A program made the position numbers and the translations under genes. Below the pieces are notes generated by a model, which saw nothing but the letters and a program-made list of their open reading frames with translations, had not been told where the DNA came from and made no database searches. Positions 35,100-43,499 of a stretch of 64,000 nucleotides of DNA are shown piece by piece (the stretch's first letter is position 1; the number at the start of each line of letters is the position of its first letter). The stretch is from Mycolicibacterium goodii. Its GTDB lineage: Bacteria > Actinomycetota > Actinomycetes > Mycobacteriales > Mycobacteriaceae. Where the stretch lies: positions 4,994,048 through 5,058,047 of the forward strand of contig NZ_CP012150.1 in assembly GCF_001187505.1 (NCBI RefSeq), given 5' to 3'.

Positions 35100-35899
35100 C
35101 CACATCCACCCAAGACCGCGCCGACGACCGGTACGCGGGCGTCCTTCGCCTCGACGGCAAGCGCGCCCTGATCACCGGCGCCACCAAGGGCATCGGCGCC
35201 GACATCGCCCGCGCGTTCGCCGCCGCCGGCGCGCGGCTGGTGCTGAGCGGCCGCGACACCGGCGAACTCGACGCCGCCCGAACCACTCTGCGCGAGGAGT
35301 TCGACGCCGAGGTGCACACCGTCGCGATCGATCTCGCCGAACCCGACGCGCCCGGCGAGTTGGCGCGGCGCGCCGCCGAGGCGTTCGGCGGGCTCGACGT
35401 CCTGGTCAACAACGCCGGGATCTCGCACCCGCAGCCGGTCGTCGACACCGACCCGGCACTGTTCGACGCCACCATCGCGGTCAACCTCCGCGCCCCGGCC
35501 CTGCTGGCCGCGGCGGTCGGCAAGGCCATGGCCGACGCCGGCGGAGGCGGCGCCATCATCACCGTGGCGTCGGCGGCCGCGTTGGCGCCGCTGCCCGATC
35601 ACTACGCCTACTGCGCGTCCAAGGCCGGTCTGGTCATGGCGACCAAGGTGCTGGCCCGCGAACTCGGGCCGCACGGGGTGCGCGCCAACTCGGTGTGCCC
35701 CACCGTGGTGCTCACCGAGATGGGCCAGCGCGTCTGGGGTGACGAGGCCAAGTCCGCACCGATGATCGCCCGGATCCCGTTGGGCCGCTTCGCGGTTCCG
35801 CACGAGGTGTCGGATGCGGTGGTGTGGCTCGCCTCCGATGCGGCCAGCATGGTCAACGGCGTCGACATCCCGGTCGACGGCGGCTACACGATGGGCTGA
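35096..35899 (+). CDS. dthD: SDR-family dehydrogenase, probable D-threitol dehydrogenase
   Basis: The 267-residue classical SDR has cofactor motif TGATKGIGADIA, NNAGIS, catalytic Ser in ASAAALA and YAYCASK. It ends with the common DIPVDGGYTMG. In the M. smegmatis pathway an SDR here oxidises D-threitol to D-erythrulose with NAD (recalled); the erythrulose then goes to DerK. GTG 35096 overlaps the regulator stop. The last 16 bases overlap the 3' end of the convergent FGGY kinase gene, so the two C-termini are read from both strands. Confidence 0.85.
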   Translation: MTTSTQDRADDRYAGVLRLDGKRALITGATKGIGADIARAFAAAGARLVLSGRDTGELDAARTTLREEFDAEVHTVAIDLAEPDAPGELARRAAEAFGGLDVLVNNAGISHPQPVVDTDPALFDATIAVNLRAPALLAAAVGKAMADAGGGGAIITVASAAALAPLPDHYAYCASKAGLVMATKVLARELGPHGVRANSVCPTVVLTEMGQRVWGDEAKSAPMIARIPLGRFAVPHEVSDAVVWLASDAASMVNGVDIPVDGGYTMG

Positions 35900-37365
35900 C
35901 CGGACAGCCGGTGCACCTGCTCCCGGGTCGCCGGGTACAGCTCCTGCCACGTCGCGTACAGGTCCTCGTAGAGCGCGTGGTTGCGCGGATCGGGCTTGAT
36001 CTCCCTGGCGATCTTGGCCCAGTCGGTGTCAGCGGGCACCAGCCCGACCCCGATCGCCGCGAGCAGCGCGTCGCCGTAGCTCGCGCCGATCGCCTGCTCC
36101 GGCACCAGCTGCGGCCTGCCGGTGACATCGCTGACGGTCTGCGCCCAGATCGGGCTGCGCAGACCGCCGCCCACCGCGACGGTCCGGCTCGCCGTGTGCG
36201 CATCGTCGAACCGTTCGAGAATCTGCCGGATGCCGAACGAGATCCCTTCGTACGCAGCGCGGAACAGATGTCCGCGGCCGTGCCGCAGCGTCAGACCGGC
36301 CACCACGCCGCGGGCCTGCGGATCGAACACCGGCGTGCGCTCCCCCGCCAGGTACGGCAACACCAGCAGGCCTTCGCTGCCCGGCGGCACCTCGGCGGCC
36401 TCGGCCATGAGTTCATCGAACGACGCGCCACCGGTCACCGTCTGCAGCCAGTTGATCAGGCTGCCCGCCGTCGACGTGCCCGCCGCGAGCGCCAGGGTGT
36501 CGTGCTCGACCCCGGCGGTGGTCCACAGCACCGGATCGCTGTGGTAGGCGTCGATGACCTGGACCAGAAACATCGTCGAGCCGTACATGAGCATCTGGTC
36601 GCCCGGGCGTCGCACGCCGACCGAGAACGCCTCGGAGTAGGCGTCCACGGTGCCCGCCACGACCGGGGTCCCGGCCGGAACACCCGTCGCCGCCGCGGCC
36701 TGCGGCGTCACGGTGCCCACCACATCGCTGGGCCACACCAGCCGAGGCAGCGGCAGGTGCCCGCAGATACGTTGTGCCCACGGCACATTCCACTCGAACT
36801 CGCGCGTCGCGTACAACGGGTCGCACTGGCTGGCGGTGTGATGGTCCATCACGTACTCGCCGGTGAGCTTGGCGGTGATGTACGAGTTGGATCCGTACCA
36901 CCCGGTGGCCCGGTCGAAGACCTCGGGCTCGTGGCGGCGCACCCACTCCAGCTTCGGCCCGACGGCCTGACTGGACAGCAGGGTTCCGGCGCGGTCGAGG
37001 ATGCGGTCGGCACCGAACTCGGCGGTGAGCGCCGCGATCTCCGCCGACGCCCTGGTGTCGATGCCGTACAGGATCGCCGGACGCAGCGGGCGCAGGTCGT
37101 CGTCGCACAGCACCAGGCACGGGCCGACGCCGCTGACGCACATGCCGGCGAGCACACCTCCGCTCGGCACCTGCGACATCAACGTCGACGCGATCTGGCA
37201 CACCTCGGCCCACCACAGCTTCTCGGCGTCGACCTCGGCCCATCCGGGCCGCGGCAGGTCCATCGAATGCGAGACGGTCTCGGTGGCGATCACCGACCCA
37301 GAGGCGTCGACGAGTACACCCTTGGTGCTACCGGTGCCCATGTCGATTCCGAGCAGCAAGTCCAC
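35884..37365 (-). CDS. FGGY-family carbohydrate kinase (xylulokinase-like)
   Basis: The 493-residue kinase has the N-terminal phosphate loop LLLGIDMGTGSTKGVLVD, MYGSTMFLVQV, LPYLAGERTPVFDP (FGGY signature region) and the late adenosine motif VAVGGGLRSPIWAQ. GTG 37365 has AGGG about eight bases upstream; sequence further upstream is not coding. It is convergent with dthD with a 16-base overlap. It may phosphorylate a ketose or polyol taken up by the same transporter, such as xylulose or erythritol. Sequence alone does not decide which. Confidence 0.85.
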   Translation of the reverse strand: MDLLLGIDMGTGSTKGVLVDASGSVIATETVSHSMDLPRPGWAEVDAEKLWWAEVCQIASTLMSQVPSGGVLAGMCVSGVGPCLVLCDDDLRPLRPAILYGIDTRASAEIAALTAEFGADRILDRAGTLLSSQAVGPKLEWVRRHEPEVFDRATGWYGSNSYITAKLTGEYVMDHHTASQCDPLYATREFEWNVPWAQRICGHLPLPRLVWPSDVVGTVTPQAAAATGVPAGTPVVAGTVDAYSEAFSVGVRRPGDQMLMYGSTMFLVQVIDAYHSDPVLWTTAGVEHDTLALAAGTSTAGSLINWLQTVTGGASFDELMAEAAEVPPGSEGLLVLPYLAGERTPVFDPQARGVVAGLTLRHGRGHLFRAAYEGISFGIRQILERFDDAHTASRTVAVGGGLRSPIWAQTVSDVTGRPQLVPEQAIGASYGDALLAAIGVGLVPADTDWAKIAREIKPDPRNHALYEDLYATWQELYPATREQVHRLSGQPIV

Positions 37366-37391
37366 GCCGACAACCCTACGACTCGGGGTGC

Positions 37392-38219
37392 TCAGCGCGG
37401 TGCGCTGCGGTCGGGAAACGGGTCGTTCGCGAAGTCGATCTGGGCGGCCGGGTTGCTGACCGCCGTGACCAGGCCGGTGCCGAACGCGCCCGCACCGTCG
37501 AACAGCGTGGCCGAACCGACCGCGATCCCCTCGGAGGTCCAGTGCGAATCGGCCTGCACCCCGATCCATTCATCGCGCGGCAACCGCGACAGGGCCACCG
37601 TCAGATCACCGTTGATGTATCCGACGCCACGGGTGCCCAGGTTGGTCACCAGGCTGGTGCCCTCGGCGGCCACCGCGGTGCGCACGAACGGCGAGTTCAC
37701 CCGCCCCTCCACGACCGTGAGGGTGCGATTGACGAACCGTTTGCGCGATGCGTTCTGGTGATCGGCGATCGCGCGACTCCAGCCGCGCTCGTCGCTGCCC
37801 ATGTACGGCATCCGGTCCGCTGGGGGGATGTCCATGTCGGCCGGTGCTTCGAATTCCGACACCGGCACCCACTCCTCGCCGCGGGGCGCTTCGGACCGGC
37901 GGTACTGCACCAGCGTCGCCCGGGCCACCGTCACCCCGTCCTGGACGACCTCGCACTCGGAATTGCGGACCCGGCGTCCGTCCCGCACCAACGCCACCTT
38001 GGTGATCGTCTCCACGCCGCGCGCCGCGCGGAACAGGTCCACCGTCAGCCGGGCCGGCAGGAACTCGGGCAGCCCGAACGCGTTCTCCAGGGCCTGAGCG
38101 GCCAGACCGACCACTGCCGGACCGTTAAGGTGGTCTTCGCCCCAGTGACTCTGCGCAAACCGCGTCGGCCGGAAGCGGTCCTGGTCGGACTGCGTGAAGT
38201 GGGCAATCACCTCGGTCAT
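37392..38219 (-). CDS. Thioesterase-like (double hotdog) protein
   Basis: The 275-residue protein matches the acyl-CoA thioesterase-like family of actinobacteria: two hotdog folds, with the first carrying SHWGEDHLNGPAVVGLAAQALE and LTVDLFRAARGVETITKV, the second WIGVQADSHWTSEGIAVGSATLFD. The usual TesB catalytic positions are not obvious, so hydrolytic activity is uncertain. ATG 38219 is chosen over one six codons upstream. It lies 26 bases before the kinase start and 57 bases after the LysR gene stop, so it may be part of either unit. Confidence 0.75.
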   Translation of the reverse strand: MTEVIAHFTQSDQDRFRPTRFAQSHWGEDHLNGPAVVGLAAQALENAFGLPEFLPARLTVDLFRAARGVETITKVALVRDGRRVRNSECEVVQDGVTVARATLVQYRRSEAPRGEEWVPVSEFEAPADMDIPPADRMPYMGSDERGWSRAIADHQNASRKRFVNRTLTVVEGRVNSPFVRTAVAAEGTSLVTNLGTRGVGYINGDLTVALSRLPRDEWIGVQADSHWTSEGIAVGSATLFDGAGAFGTGLVTAVSNPAAQIDFANDPFPDRSAPR

Positions 38220-38276
38220 CGGCGCATCGTCGCACACGCGTCGGTCATCGGCGCACGGGGACCGGCCGGCTTCCGC

Positions 38277-39230
38277 TCAGCCGCCCGGTTCGCCGCCGTG
38301 CACGGTGGGACGCGGCCACCGGGTCAACGGCCGCGGACGACCATCGGGCGGACGCAGACGGTCCAGCACCAGCCGCAGCGGCGGCCACGTGGACCGGCCC
38401 CGCCGAACGACGGCGAAAGTCGTCAGCGCCACCTGCGGATCCGACAGCGGCACAACCGTGACGCCGTCGCGCACCGGACGCGTCACCGGCAGCAGCCCCA
38501 CCCCGAAACCTTCCAGGATCAGGTCCTCGAGCAGATCGAGACTGTCGATCTGATGCGCGATCCGCGGCCGGAACCCGGCGAGCGACGCCAACGTGCGGAC
38601 CGCGTCCTCGTCGGCGGTGTTGCGCGAGTTGACGATCCACCACCGGTCCGCATAGTTGCGGATGTCGGCCGTTGCGGTGCGGCTCGTCACCTCGCCGGTG
38701 GGAACACCGAGTCCCCACGGCGTCGACCACAACGGGAACGCCTCGAGCACCGGGTCTGGCGACGCGGGCGCCAGGTCGTACTCGTAGGTGAGGGCCAGGT
38801 CCAGGTCGTCGTCGACCAGCAGCTTGAACGCCTCGATGGGCTCGTATTCACTGATCTCGACCTCGACCTTGGGATGCGTCTTGGCCAACTCACGCAGGAT
38901 CGGCAGCAGCGACACCCGCAGCCCGGTCGCGAACCCGCCCACCCGCAGCGTGCCCGCGGGCTCGGCGTCGGGATCCAGATCCAGCCGCGCGGCGTCGACC
39001 GCGGCCAGGATCGTCACCGCATGGTCGGCGAGCCGTCGGCCTGCAGGTGTGAGACGGACCCGGCGGCCGTCCGGTTCGACCAGCCTGGTGTCGGTCTCCT
39101 TGGCGAGCGCCGCCAACTGCTGAGACACCGTCGAGGTGGTCAACGAGAACGCGTCGGCAACCGCCCGCATCGAACCCAGCCTCGACAGAGCCAGCAGCAG
39201 GCGCAGGCGGCGGGTGTCCACGCCGACCAT
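38277..39230 (-). CDS. LysR-family transcriptional regulator
   Basis: The 317-residue regulator has an N-terminal LysR helix-turn-helix (LSRLGSMRAVADAFSLTTST, VSQQLAALAKETDTRLVEPD, residues 15-55). A type 2 periplasmic-binding effector domain follows (TLRVGGFATGLRVSLLPIL, IEAFKLLVDDDLDLALTYE). ATG 39230 lies inside a 12-bp perfect hairpin (39219-39247), which could limit its translation or act as an operator. It follows the flavoenzyme gene by 33 bases on the same strand, unusual for LysR genes, which are mostly divergent from their target. Confidence 0.87.
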   Translation of the reverse strand: MVGVDTRRLRLLLALSRLGSMRAVADAFSLTTSTVSQQLAALAKETDTRLVEPDGRRVRLTPAGRRLADHAVTILAAVDAARLDLDPDAEPAGTLRVGGFATGLRVSLLPILRELAKTHPKVEVEISEYEPIEAFKLLVDDDLDLALTYEYDLAPASPDPVLEAFPLWSTPWGLGVPTGEVTSRTATADIRNYADRWWIVNSRNTADEDAVRTLASLAGFRPRIAHQIDSLDLLEDLILEGFGVGLLPVTRPVRDGVTVVPLSDPQVALTTFAVVRRGRSTWPPLRLVLDRLRPPDGRPRPLTRWPRPTVHGGEPGG

Positions 39231-39247
39231 TGTTCATGGTCGGCGTG
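39219..39247 (-). promoter_or_regulatory. 12-bp inverted repeat covering the LysR start codon
   Basis: CACGCCGACCAT (39219-39230) and ATGGTCGGCGTG (39236-39247) are exact inverted copies with a five-base loop. On the minus strand the second arm begins with the ATG start itself. It could be an RNA hairpin masking initiation or a protein-binding dyad. Confidence 0.55.
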
Positions 39248-39263
39248 CTCGGCCACCGGCGGA

Positions 39264-40484
39264 TCAGAAGAAGCTGCTGTCCGGCAGGGACGCACCGTTG
39301 ACGGCGATATCCCCCAGCACCCGGGCCTTGTAGACCGTCGGGTTGTGGGAGAACAGCGTGCGCAGGTTGCGCCAGTGCCGATCCAGCCGGGCCGACGCGC
39401 GAATGGCCGACGCGCCACCCACATCGAAGATCCGTGCCGCCGCACGCAGCGCGGGCTCCTCGATCGCGACCTTGACCCGCGCGGCGGCGACCGAGGCCTG
39501 GTGCTCCAGTTCCGGGTCGATCCCGCCGATCCTGGCCGCCTGCAGGGCATGTCCCAGCTCGCGGGCCGCGCCGCGGACCACCGCGCCCGCCGCGTAGGCC
39601 ACGGCGTCGAGTTCGCCGACCACCTGCAACAGCTGTGGGTCGGCGGTGGGCGAGGCCTCGGTGGCGAAGGTGTAACTGCGTTGCCTGCCCTTGACCAGTG
39701 CGACGGCGTCGGTGACCAGGCTGCGCAGGATGCCCGCCGCGATCGCGTGCAGGTAGAGCTGGACGAGCGCGCCGCGGGCCCGGTCCACGCCCACCGTGGT
39801 GCCGAGCGCGAACAGCTCGTCGTCGCGCACGGCGACGTCGTCGAGCAGCGTGGTGCCGCTTCCGGTGTGGCGCTGGCCGATCCCGTCCCAGTCGTCGGTG
39901 TGCACGACCCCGGTGCGGTCGGCGGGGACGATGGCGGCCACCGAGGCACCGTCGTCGCGTGCCGCGCTGACCCGCAGATAGTCCGAATACTGCGCGCCGG
40001 TGCTGTAGTACTTGCGCCCGCGCAGGACCAGCCCGTCGTCGGTGCGGACCAGACGTGTGTCGTACTTCTGACCGCCGACCTGGTTGGTGCTCTGTTCGGA
40101 GGTCACGCCGCCGATGAGCCCGCCCTCGGCTACGACGGTGATCCACCGCTTTGCGTTCGGCCTGCGGGGCACCCGCTGCAAATCCTCGACCACCGAGAAG
40201 TGCACCCGCAGGATGTGCGCGAGGTCGGGGTCGGCCTCACCCAGAGCGATGACCAGGTCGAAGAACTCCTCGGTGGACAGGCCCCAGCCGCCGAGATCGC
40301 GATCCAGCCGGGCGGCGCCCACGCGGTGCGTCCGTACCAGGTCCACCCCCAGCTTCGGCGGCTCCTGCCCGCCTTCGTCGAGGCGACGCCGGTAATCCGC
40401 GCTGATCTGTCCGAGCAGGTCCGTGATCACATCGGGTTGCGGGGCGCTGCTGCCAGGCAGGCTCACCGCGGTGTCCAGGGACAT
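39264..40484 (-). CDS. Acyl-CoA dehydrogenase-fold flavoenzyme (DszC/SfnB-like)
   Basis: The 406-residue protein has the acyl-CoA dehydrogenase fold but fits the flavin-dependent monooxygenase branch (DszC, SfnB), which acts on organosulfur compounds with reduced flavin. Supporting sequence: GGWGLSTEEFFDLVIALGEAD, GGVTSEQSTNQVGGQKYDT, LRGRKYYSTGAQYSDYLRV, and ARIFDVGGASAIRASARLDRHWRN near the end. The typical dehydrogenase Glu base is not apparent. ATG 40484 has GAGAGG about ten bases upstream. A LysR gene follows. Sulfur scavenging is plausible but inferred. Confidence 0.8.
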   Translation of the reverse strand: MSLDTAVSLPGSSAPQPDVITDLLGQISADYRRRLDEGGQEPPKLGVDLVRTHRVGAARLDRDLGGWGLSTEEFFDLVIALGEADPDLAHILRVHFSVVEDLQRVPRRPNAKRWITVVAEGGLIGGVTSEQSTNQVGGQKYDTRLVRTDDGLVLRGRKYYSTGAQYSDYLRVSAARDDGASVAAIVPADRTGVVHTDDWDGIGQRHTGSGTTLLDDVAVRDDELFALGTTVGVDRARGALVQLYLHAIAAGILRSLVTDAVALVKGRQRSYTFATEASPTADPQLLQVVGELDAVAYAAGAVVRGAARELGHALQAARIGGIDPELEHQASVAAARVKVAIEEPALRAAARIFDVGGASAIRASARLDRHWRNLRTLFSHNPTVYKARVLGDIAVNGASLPDSSFF

Positions 40485-40587
40485 GCTGGTATTCCTCTCG
40501 GGTCGGGCGATCTGAGGTCGACGCACACGGTATGCCGTGGCCACGGCAGCGACAACGGTTCGGCCCGCCGCGATTCTTATTCGCCTC

Positions 40588-40749
40588 CTATTCGGCTCCG
40601 GCGGCCCGGTCGATGAGCCACTGCCGTTGCCGGCGAACGAAATTCGCGTCCACCACGGCACCGTGACCGGGCACGTACACCGCATCGCCGCCGCAGGCGC
40701 ACACCAGCGCCGCCAGGGTGTCCGGCCGCCAGGTTCTCCCAGACGTGTC
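40588..40749 (-). pseudogene. C-terminal remnant of a metallo-beta-lactamase-fold hydrolase
   Basis: On the minus strand, immediately after the xylulokinase stop and in the same frame, 53 codons run to a TAG at 40588. They encode WRPDTLAAL, then VYVPGHGAVVD and a charged helix. PGHG is the last metal-ligand motif of metallo-beta-lactamase-fold hydrolases, followed by their usual C-terminal helix. The other HxHxDH parts are missing, so this is a truncated remnant. Confidence 0.55.
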
Positions 40750-42147
40750 TCACTGCCCCAGGGTCAACGGTTGCGCGGCCAGGTACTGCTCGAGCACGTG
40801 CGGCGTGTGCTCGGCGGTGTAGCTGGTGGTGGAACCGACCTGCCAGGCCGGTGCCGAATCCTGTTGCCCCAGAGCCCACGCCGCCTGCCGGGCCGCGCCG
40901 AGCGCGACGTACTCCCCCGGCGGCGGGACGTCGACGGGCCTGCCCCAGATCGCGGGAGCGATGCGCCGCACCGCCTCCGAGCGGGCGCCGCCGCCGACGA
41001 GGATGATGCGGTCGATGTCGACGCCGTAGCTGACGATCTTGTCGATGCAGTACGCCATCGACGCGAGCAGACCTTCGACGCCGGCGCGGGCGACGTTGGC
41101 GGGGTTGAAGTTCCGCGTCGTCACCCCGTGCAGCGCGCCCCGCGCCCTCGGCAGGTTCGGCGAGCGCTCCCCCTCCAGATAGGGCACCAGCGTCAGACCG
41201 TCGGCGCCCGGTGCGGCCGAGAGCGCGAGCCGGTCGAACTCGTCGAAATCGACCTGCAGCATCGCCGCGGTGGCGGCGAGCACCGGTGCGCCGTTGAGCG
41301 TGCACACGAGCGGCAGTTGCCTGCCACTGGCGTCGGCGAAACCGGCGACGATGCCCTCGGCGTCGTGGGGCGCCGCGTCGCCGACCGCACTGACCACCCC
41401 GGACGTGCCCAGCGACACGATGCAGTCCCCCGGCCCGGCGCCCAGACCCAGCGCCGCCGCCGCGTTGTCGCCGGCACCGGGGCCCAGGATCGCACCCGAC
41501 GGCAACCTGCCGGCCACCTGGTTGGGACCGAGGACCGTCGGTAGCGCCGGGCACCTGCCGCGCATCGCGAGTTCCAGCAGATCGGTCCGGTAGGAATCGG
41601 TCTCGGCCGAGAAGTAACCGGTGCCGCTGGCGTCGCTGCGGTCGGTGCGCAGATCCGCGACATCCTTCGACCCGGTCAGCCGCCACCCCAGCCAGTCATG
41701 CGGCAGGCACACCGCGGCGGTCGCGTCGGCGTTGTCCGGTTCGGTGTCGGCCAGCCAGCGCAGTTTCGTGGCGGTGATCGAGGCCACCGGCACCACACCG
41801 ACGGCCTTGGCCCACTCCTCGGCGCCACCGAGTTCGGACACCAGGTCGGCGGCACTGGGTGCCGAGCGGGTGTCGTTCCACAACAGGGCATCTCGCACCA
41901 CCTCGCCGGAGGCGTCGAGGCACACCATGCCGTGCTGCTGCGCACCCACCGACACGGCCGCGACGTCGTCGAGTCCGCCGACGGCGGTGATCGTGCGCTG
42001 CAGGGCGTCCCACCAATGACCCGGGTCCACCTCGGTGCCGCCCGGATGCGGTGAGGACGCCGTGCGCACGACCGAACCGCTGTCCGCGTCGCAGACGACG
42101 ATCTTGCAGGACTGGGTGGAAGAGTCGATACCGGCCACGAGAGTCAC
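40750..42147 (-). CDS. xylB: Xylulokinase, FGGY family
   Basis: The 465-residue kinase begins [18 protein letters not shown] (ATP phosphate loop), followed by VGAQQHGMV, the catalytic Asp in [31 protein letters not shown] signature and [15 protein letters not shown]. These strongly resemble XylB. GTG 42147 is chosen at the beginning of the conserved fold; no strong ribosome site is seen. It is separate from the tetritol operon but lies near another FGGY kinase. D-xylulose phosphorylation would fit xylitol or arabitol oxidation by the nearby polyol enzymes (inference). Confidence 0.85.
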   Translation of the reverse strand: MTLVAGIDSSTQSCKIVVCDADSGSVVRTASSPHPGGTEVDPGHWWDALQRTITAVGGLDDVAAVSVGAQQHGMVCLDASGEVVRDALLWNDTRSAPSAADLVSELGGAEEWAKAVGVVPVASITATKLRWLADTEPDNADATAAVCLPHDWLGWRLTGSKDVADLRTDRSDASGTGYFSAETDSYRTDLLELAMRGRCPALPTVLGPNQVAGRLPSGAILGPGAGDNAAAALGLGAGPGDCIVSLGTSGVVSAVGDAAPHDAEGIVAGFADASGRQLPLVCTLNGAPVLAATAAMLQVDFDEFDRLALSAAPGADGLTLVPYLEGERSPNLPRARGALHGVTTRNFNPANVARAGVEGLLASMAYCIDKIVSYGVDIDRIILVGGGARSEAVRRIAPAIWGRPVDVPPPGEYVALGAARQAAWALGQQDSAPAWQVGSTTSYTAEHTPHVLEQYLAAQPLTLGQ

Positions 42148-42426
42148 GCCTGCGAAGCTACTCCAAAGCACCGTTTTCCCGCCTGCCCAACGCCGCCCGT
42201 CCGCGCGGTGGTTCCGGTGCGTCACCGGCGCCCTGTTCGCCGGAACGCATCGGTGGCGGTTCTGTGCCAGCGAAAACAACCGGGTGATCAGGTCGGCCAC
42301 CCGAGGAGTCGTACGACCGTGGTTGGCCTGCGCGGTTGCTGCTCGACGCCGGCGGTGATCGGCGGCCAACGGGCGAGGCCGCGAGTGGCAGGTTTGCCAT
42401 ATGGACGTTGGGGAACCCCTACCGGC

Positions 42427-43308
42427 ATGTTGATCAGAAGAATTGCGCGACCGATGTTGTCGGCGACCTTCATCGCCCGCGGAGTGGACGCCCTGCGCAA
42501 CCCCAAACCCGCCGCGGATGCGGCCCGCACGACCCTCGGTGCGATGAGTTCACTGCCCGAGCCCGTCGCTTCGAAAGTTCCGTCCGACGCCGAGAAAGTT
42601 GCCAAGATCAACGGCGCGGTCCAGGTGGCCGGTGGGCTGTTGTTGGCGTCGGGCAAGATGCCCCGCCTCGCCGCTGCCGCGCTGGCGTTCAGCGTCGTCC
42701 CGGGCAGCCTTGGCTCCCACAGCTTCTGGAAGGAGTCCGATCCGCAGCGTGCCGCACAGGAGCGCCGTGAGTTCCTCACGGATCTGAGCCTCATCGGCGG
42801 CCTCATCATCGCGGCCGCGGACACCGCGGGCAATCCGTCACTGGCGTGGCGTGGCCGCCGGGCGGCCCACAAGGTGACGGCATCGGTGGCGGCGGCACTG
42901 CCTGCCGGGGCCGCGGCCAGCGAGTCGCTGGCCGACAGTGCCGTGGCCGAGAAACTGGGCCACGGTCTGTCGGTGGGTGCCGAGCGTGGTCGCGAGCTCG
43001 CCGAGATCGCCCGCGAGCGCGCCGCCGAACTGGCCCATCTCGCGCGTGAGCACGGACCCGAACTCGCTGAGGCGGCCCGCGAACGCGGTGCGTTCCTCGC
43101 CGAGATCGCCCGCGAGCGCGGTTCGGAAATCGCCGACGTCGCCCGGGAACGCGGCCTCGAGTTGGCCGACGTGGCCCGCGAACGCGGCCTCGAATTCGCC
43201 GACGTGGCCCGCGAGCGCGCCCCGGAGTTGGCCGATACCGCCCGCGAACGCGGAGCCGAGCTGGCGAACCGCACACGAAAGCAACTCAGGCAAGGTCGTG
43301 GCCGGTAG
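42427..43308 (+). CDS. DoxX-like membrane protein with nine C-terminal 11-residue repeats
   Basis: Residues 1-135 resemble the DoxX family ([48 protein letters not shown]), a four-helix inner membrane fold. After an Ala-rich linker, residues 186-284 are nine consecutive 11-residue units with the pattern ERGxELADVAR and no gaps. Hendecads of this sort form long amphipathic or coiled-coil helices, as in apolipoproteins and perilipins, which coat lipid surfaces. ATG 42427 has no ribosome site, but GGTTT-N15-GGGAAC (42391-42416) resembles a SigF-type stress promoter placed for a leaderless message. The function is unknown. Confidence 0.85.
   Translation: MLIRRIARPMLSATFIARGVDALRNPKPAADAARTTLGAMSSLPEPVASKVPSDAEKVAKINGAVQVAGGLLLASGKMPRLAAAALAFSVVPGSLGSHSFWKESDPQRAAQERREFLTDLSLIGGLIIAAADTAGNPSLAWRGRRAAHKVTASVAAALPAGAAASESLADSAVAEKLGHGLSVGAERGRELAEIARERAAELAHLAREHGPELAEAARERGAFLAEIARERGSEIADVARERGLELADVARERGLEFADVARERAPELADTARERGAELANRTRKQLRQGRGR
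42982..43278 (+). repeat. Nine tandem 33-bp units in the DoxX-like gene
   Basis: Each unit encodes one 11-residue repeat starting with Glu-Arg/His and ending in Arg. All nine have exactly 33 bases, and units 5-7 are the most alike. In-frame repeat number changes would lengthen or shorten the helix without breaking the protein. Confidence 0.9.
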
Positions 43309-43499
43309 CTTGAATGTATCGCGGTGACCATCTCGAGCAGCCCCACCAAACAGGGCAAACACGACGAATTCGCCGGTGGCACCCAGGTGCTGCACGGCTG
43401 AGTTCACCAAACGATCAGGCCCCCAATTCCGTTGGAATCGCCGGACCGTATTCTGGGACGGTGTTCCGGCGGTGACCGCGGCGATGGTTAACTGACCGG

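Noticed and set aside
42982..43278. CRISPR-like tandem array
   Set aside because: The nine units are directly adjacent 33-bp coding repeats with no spacers and keep an 11-residue protein pattern, so they are a protein repeat.
43324..43401. 25-codon open frame between the DoxX-like and SCO6745-family genes
   Set aside because: GTG start without a ribosome site, no hydrophobic or conserved feature; could be chance.
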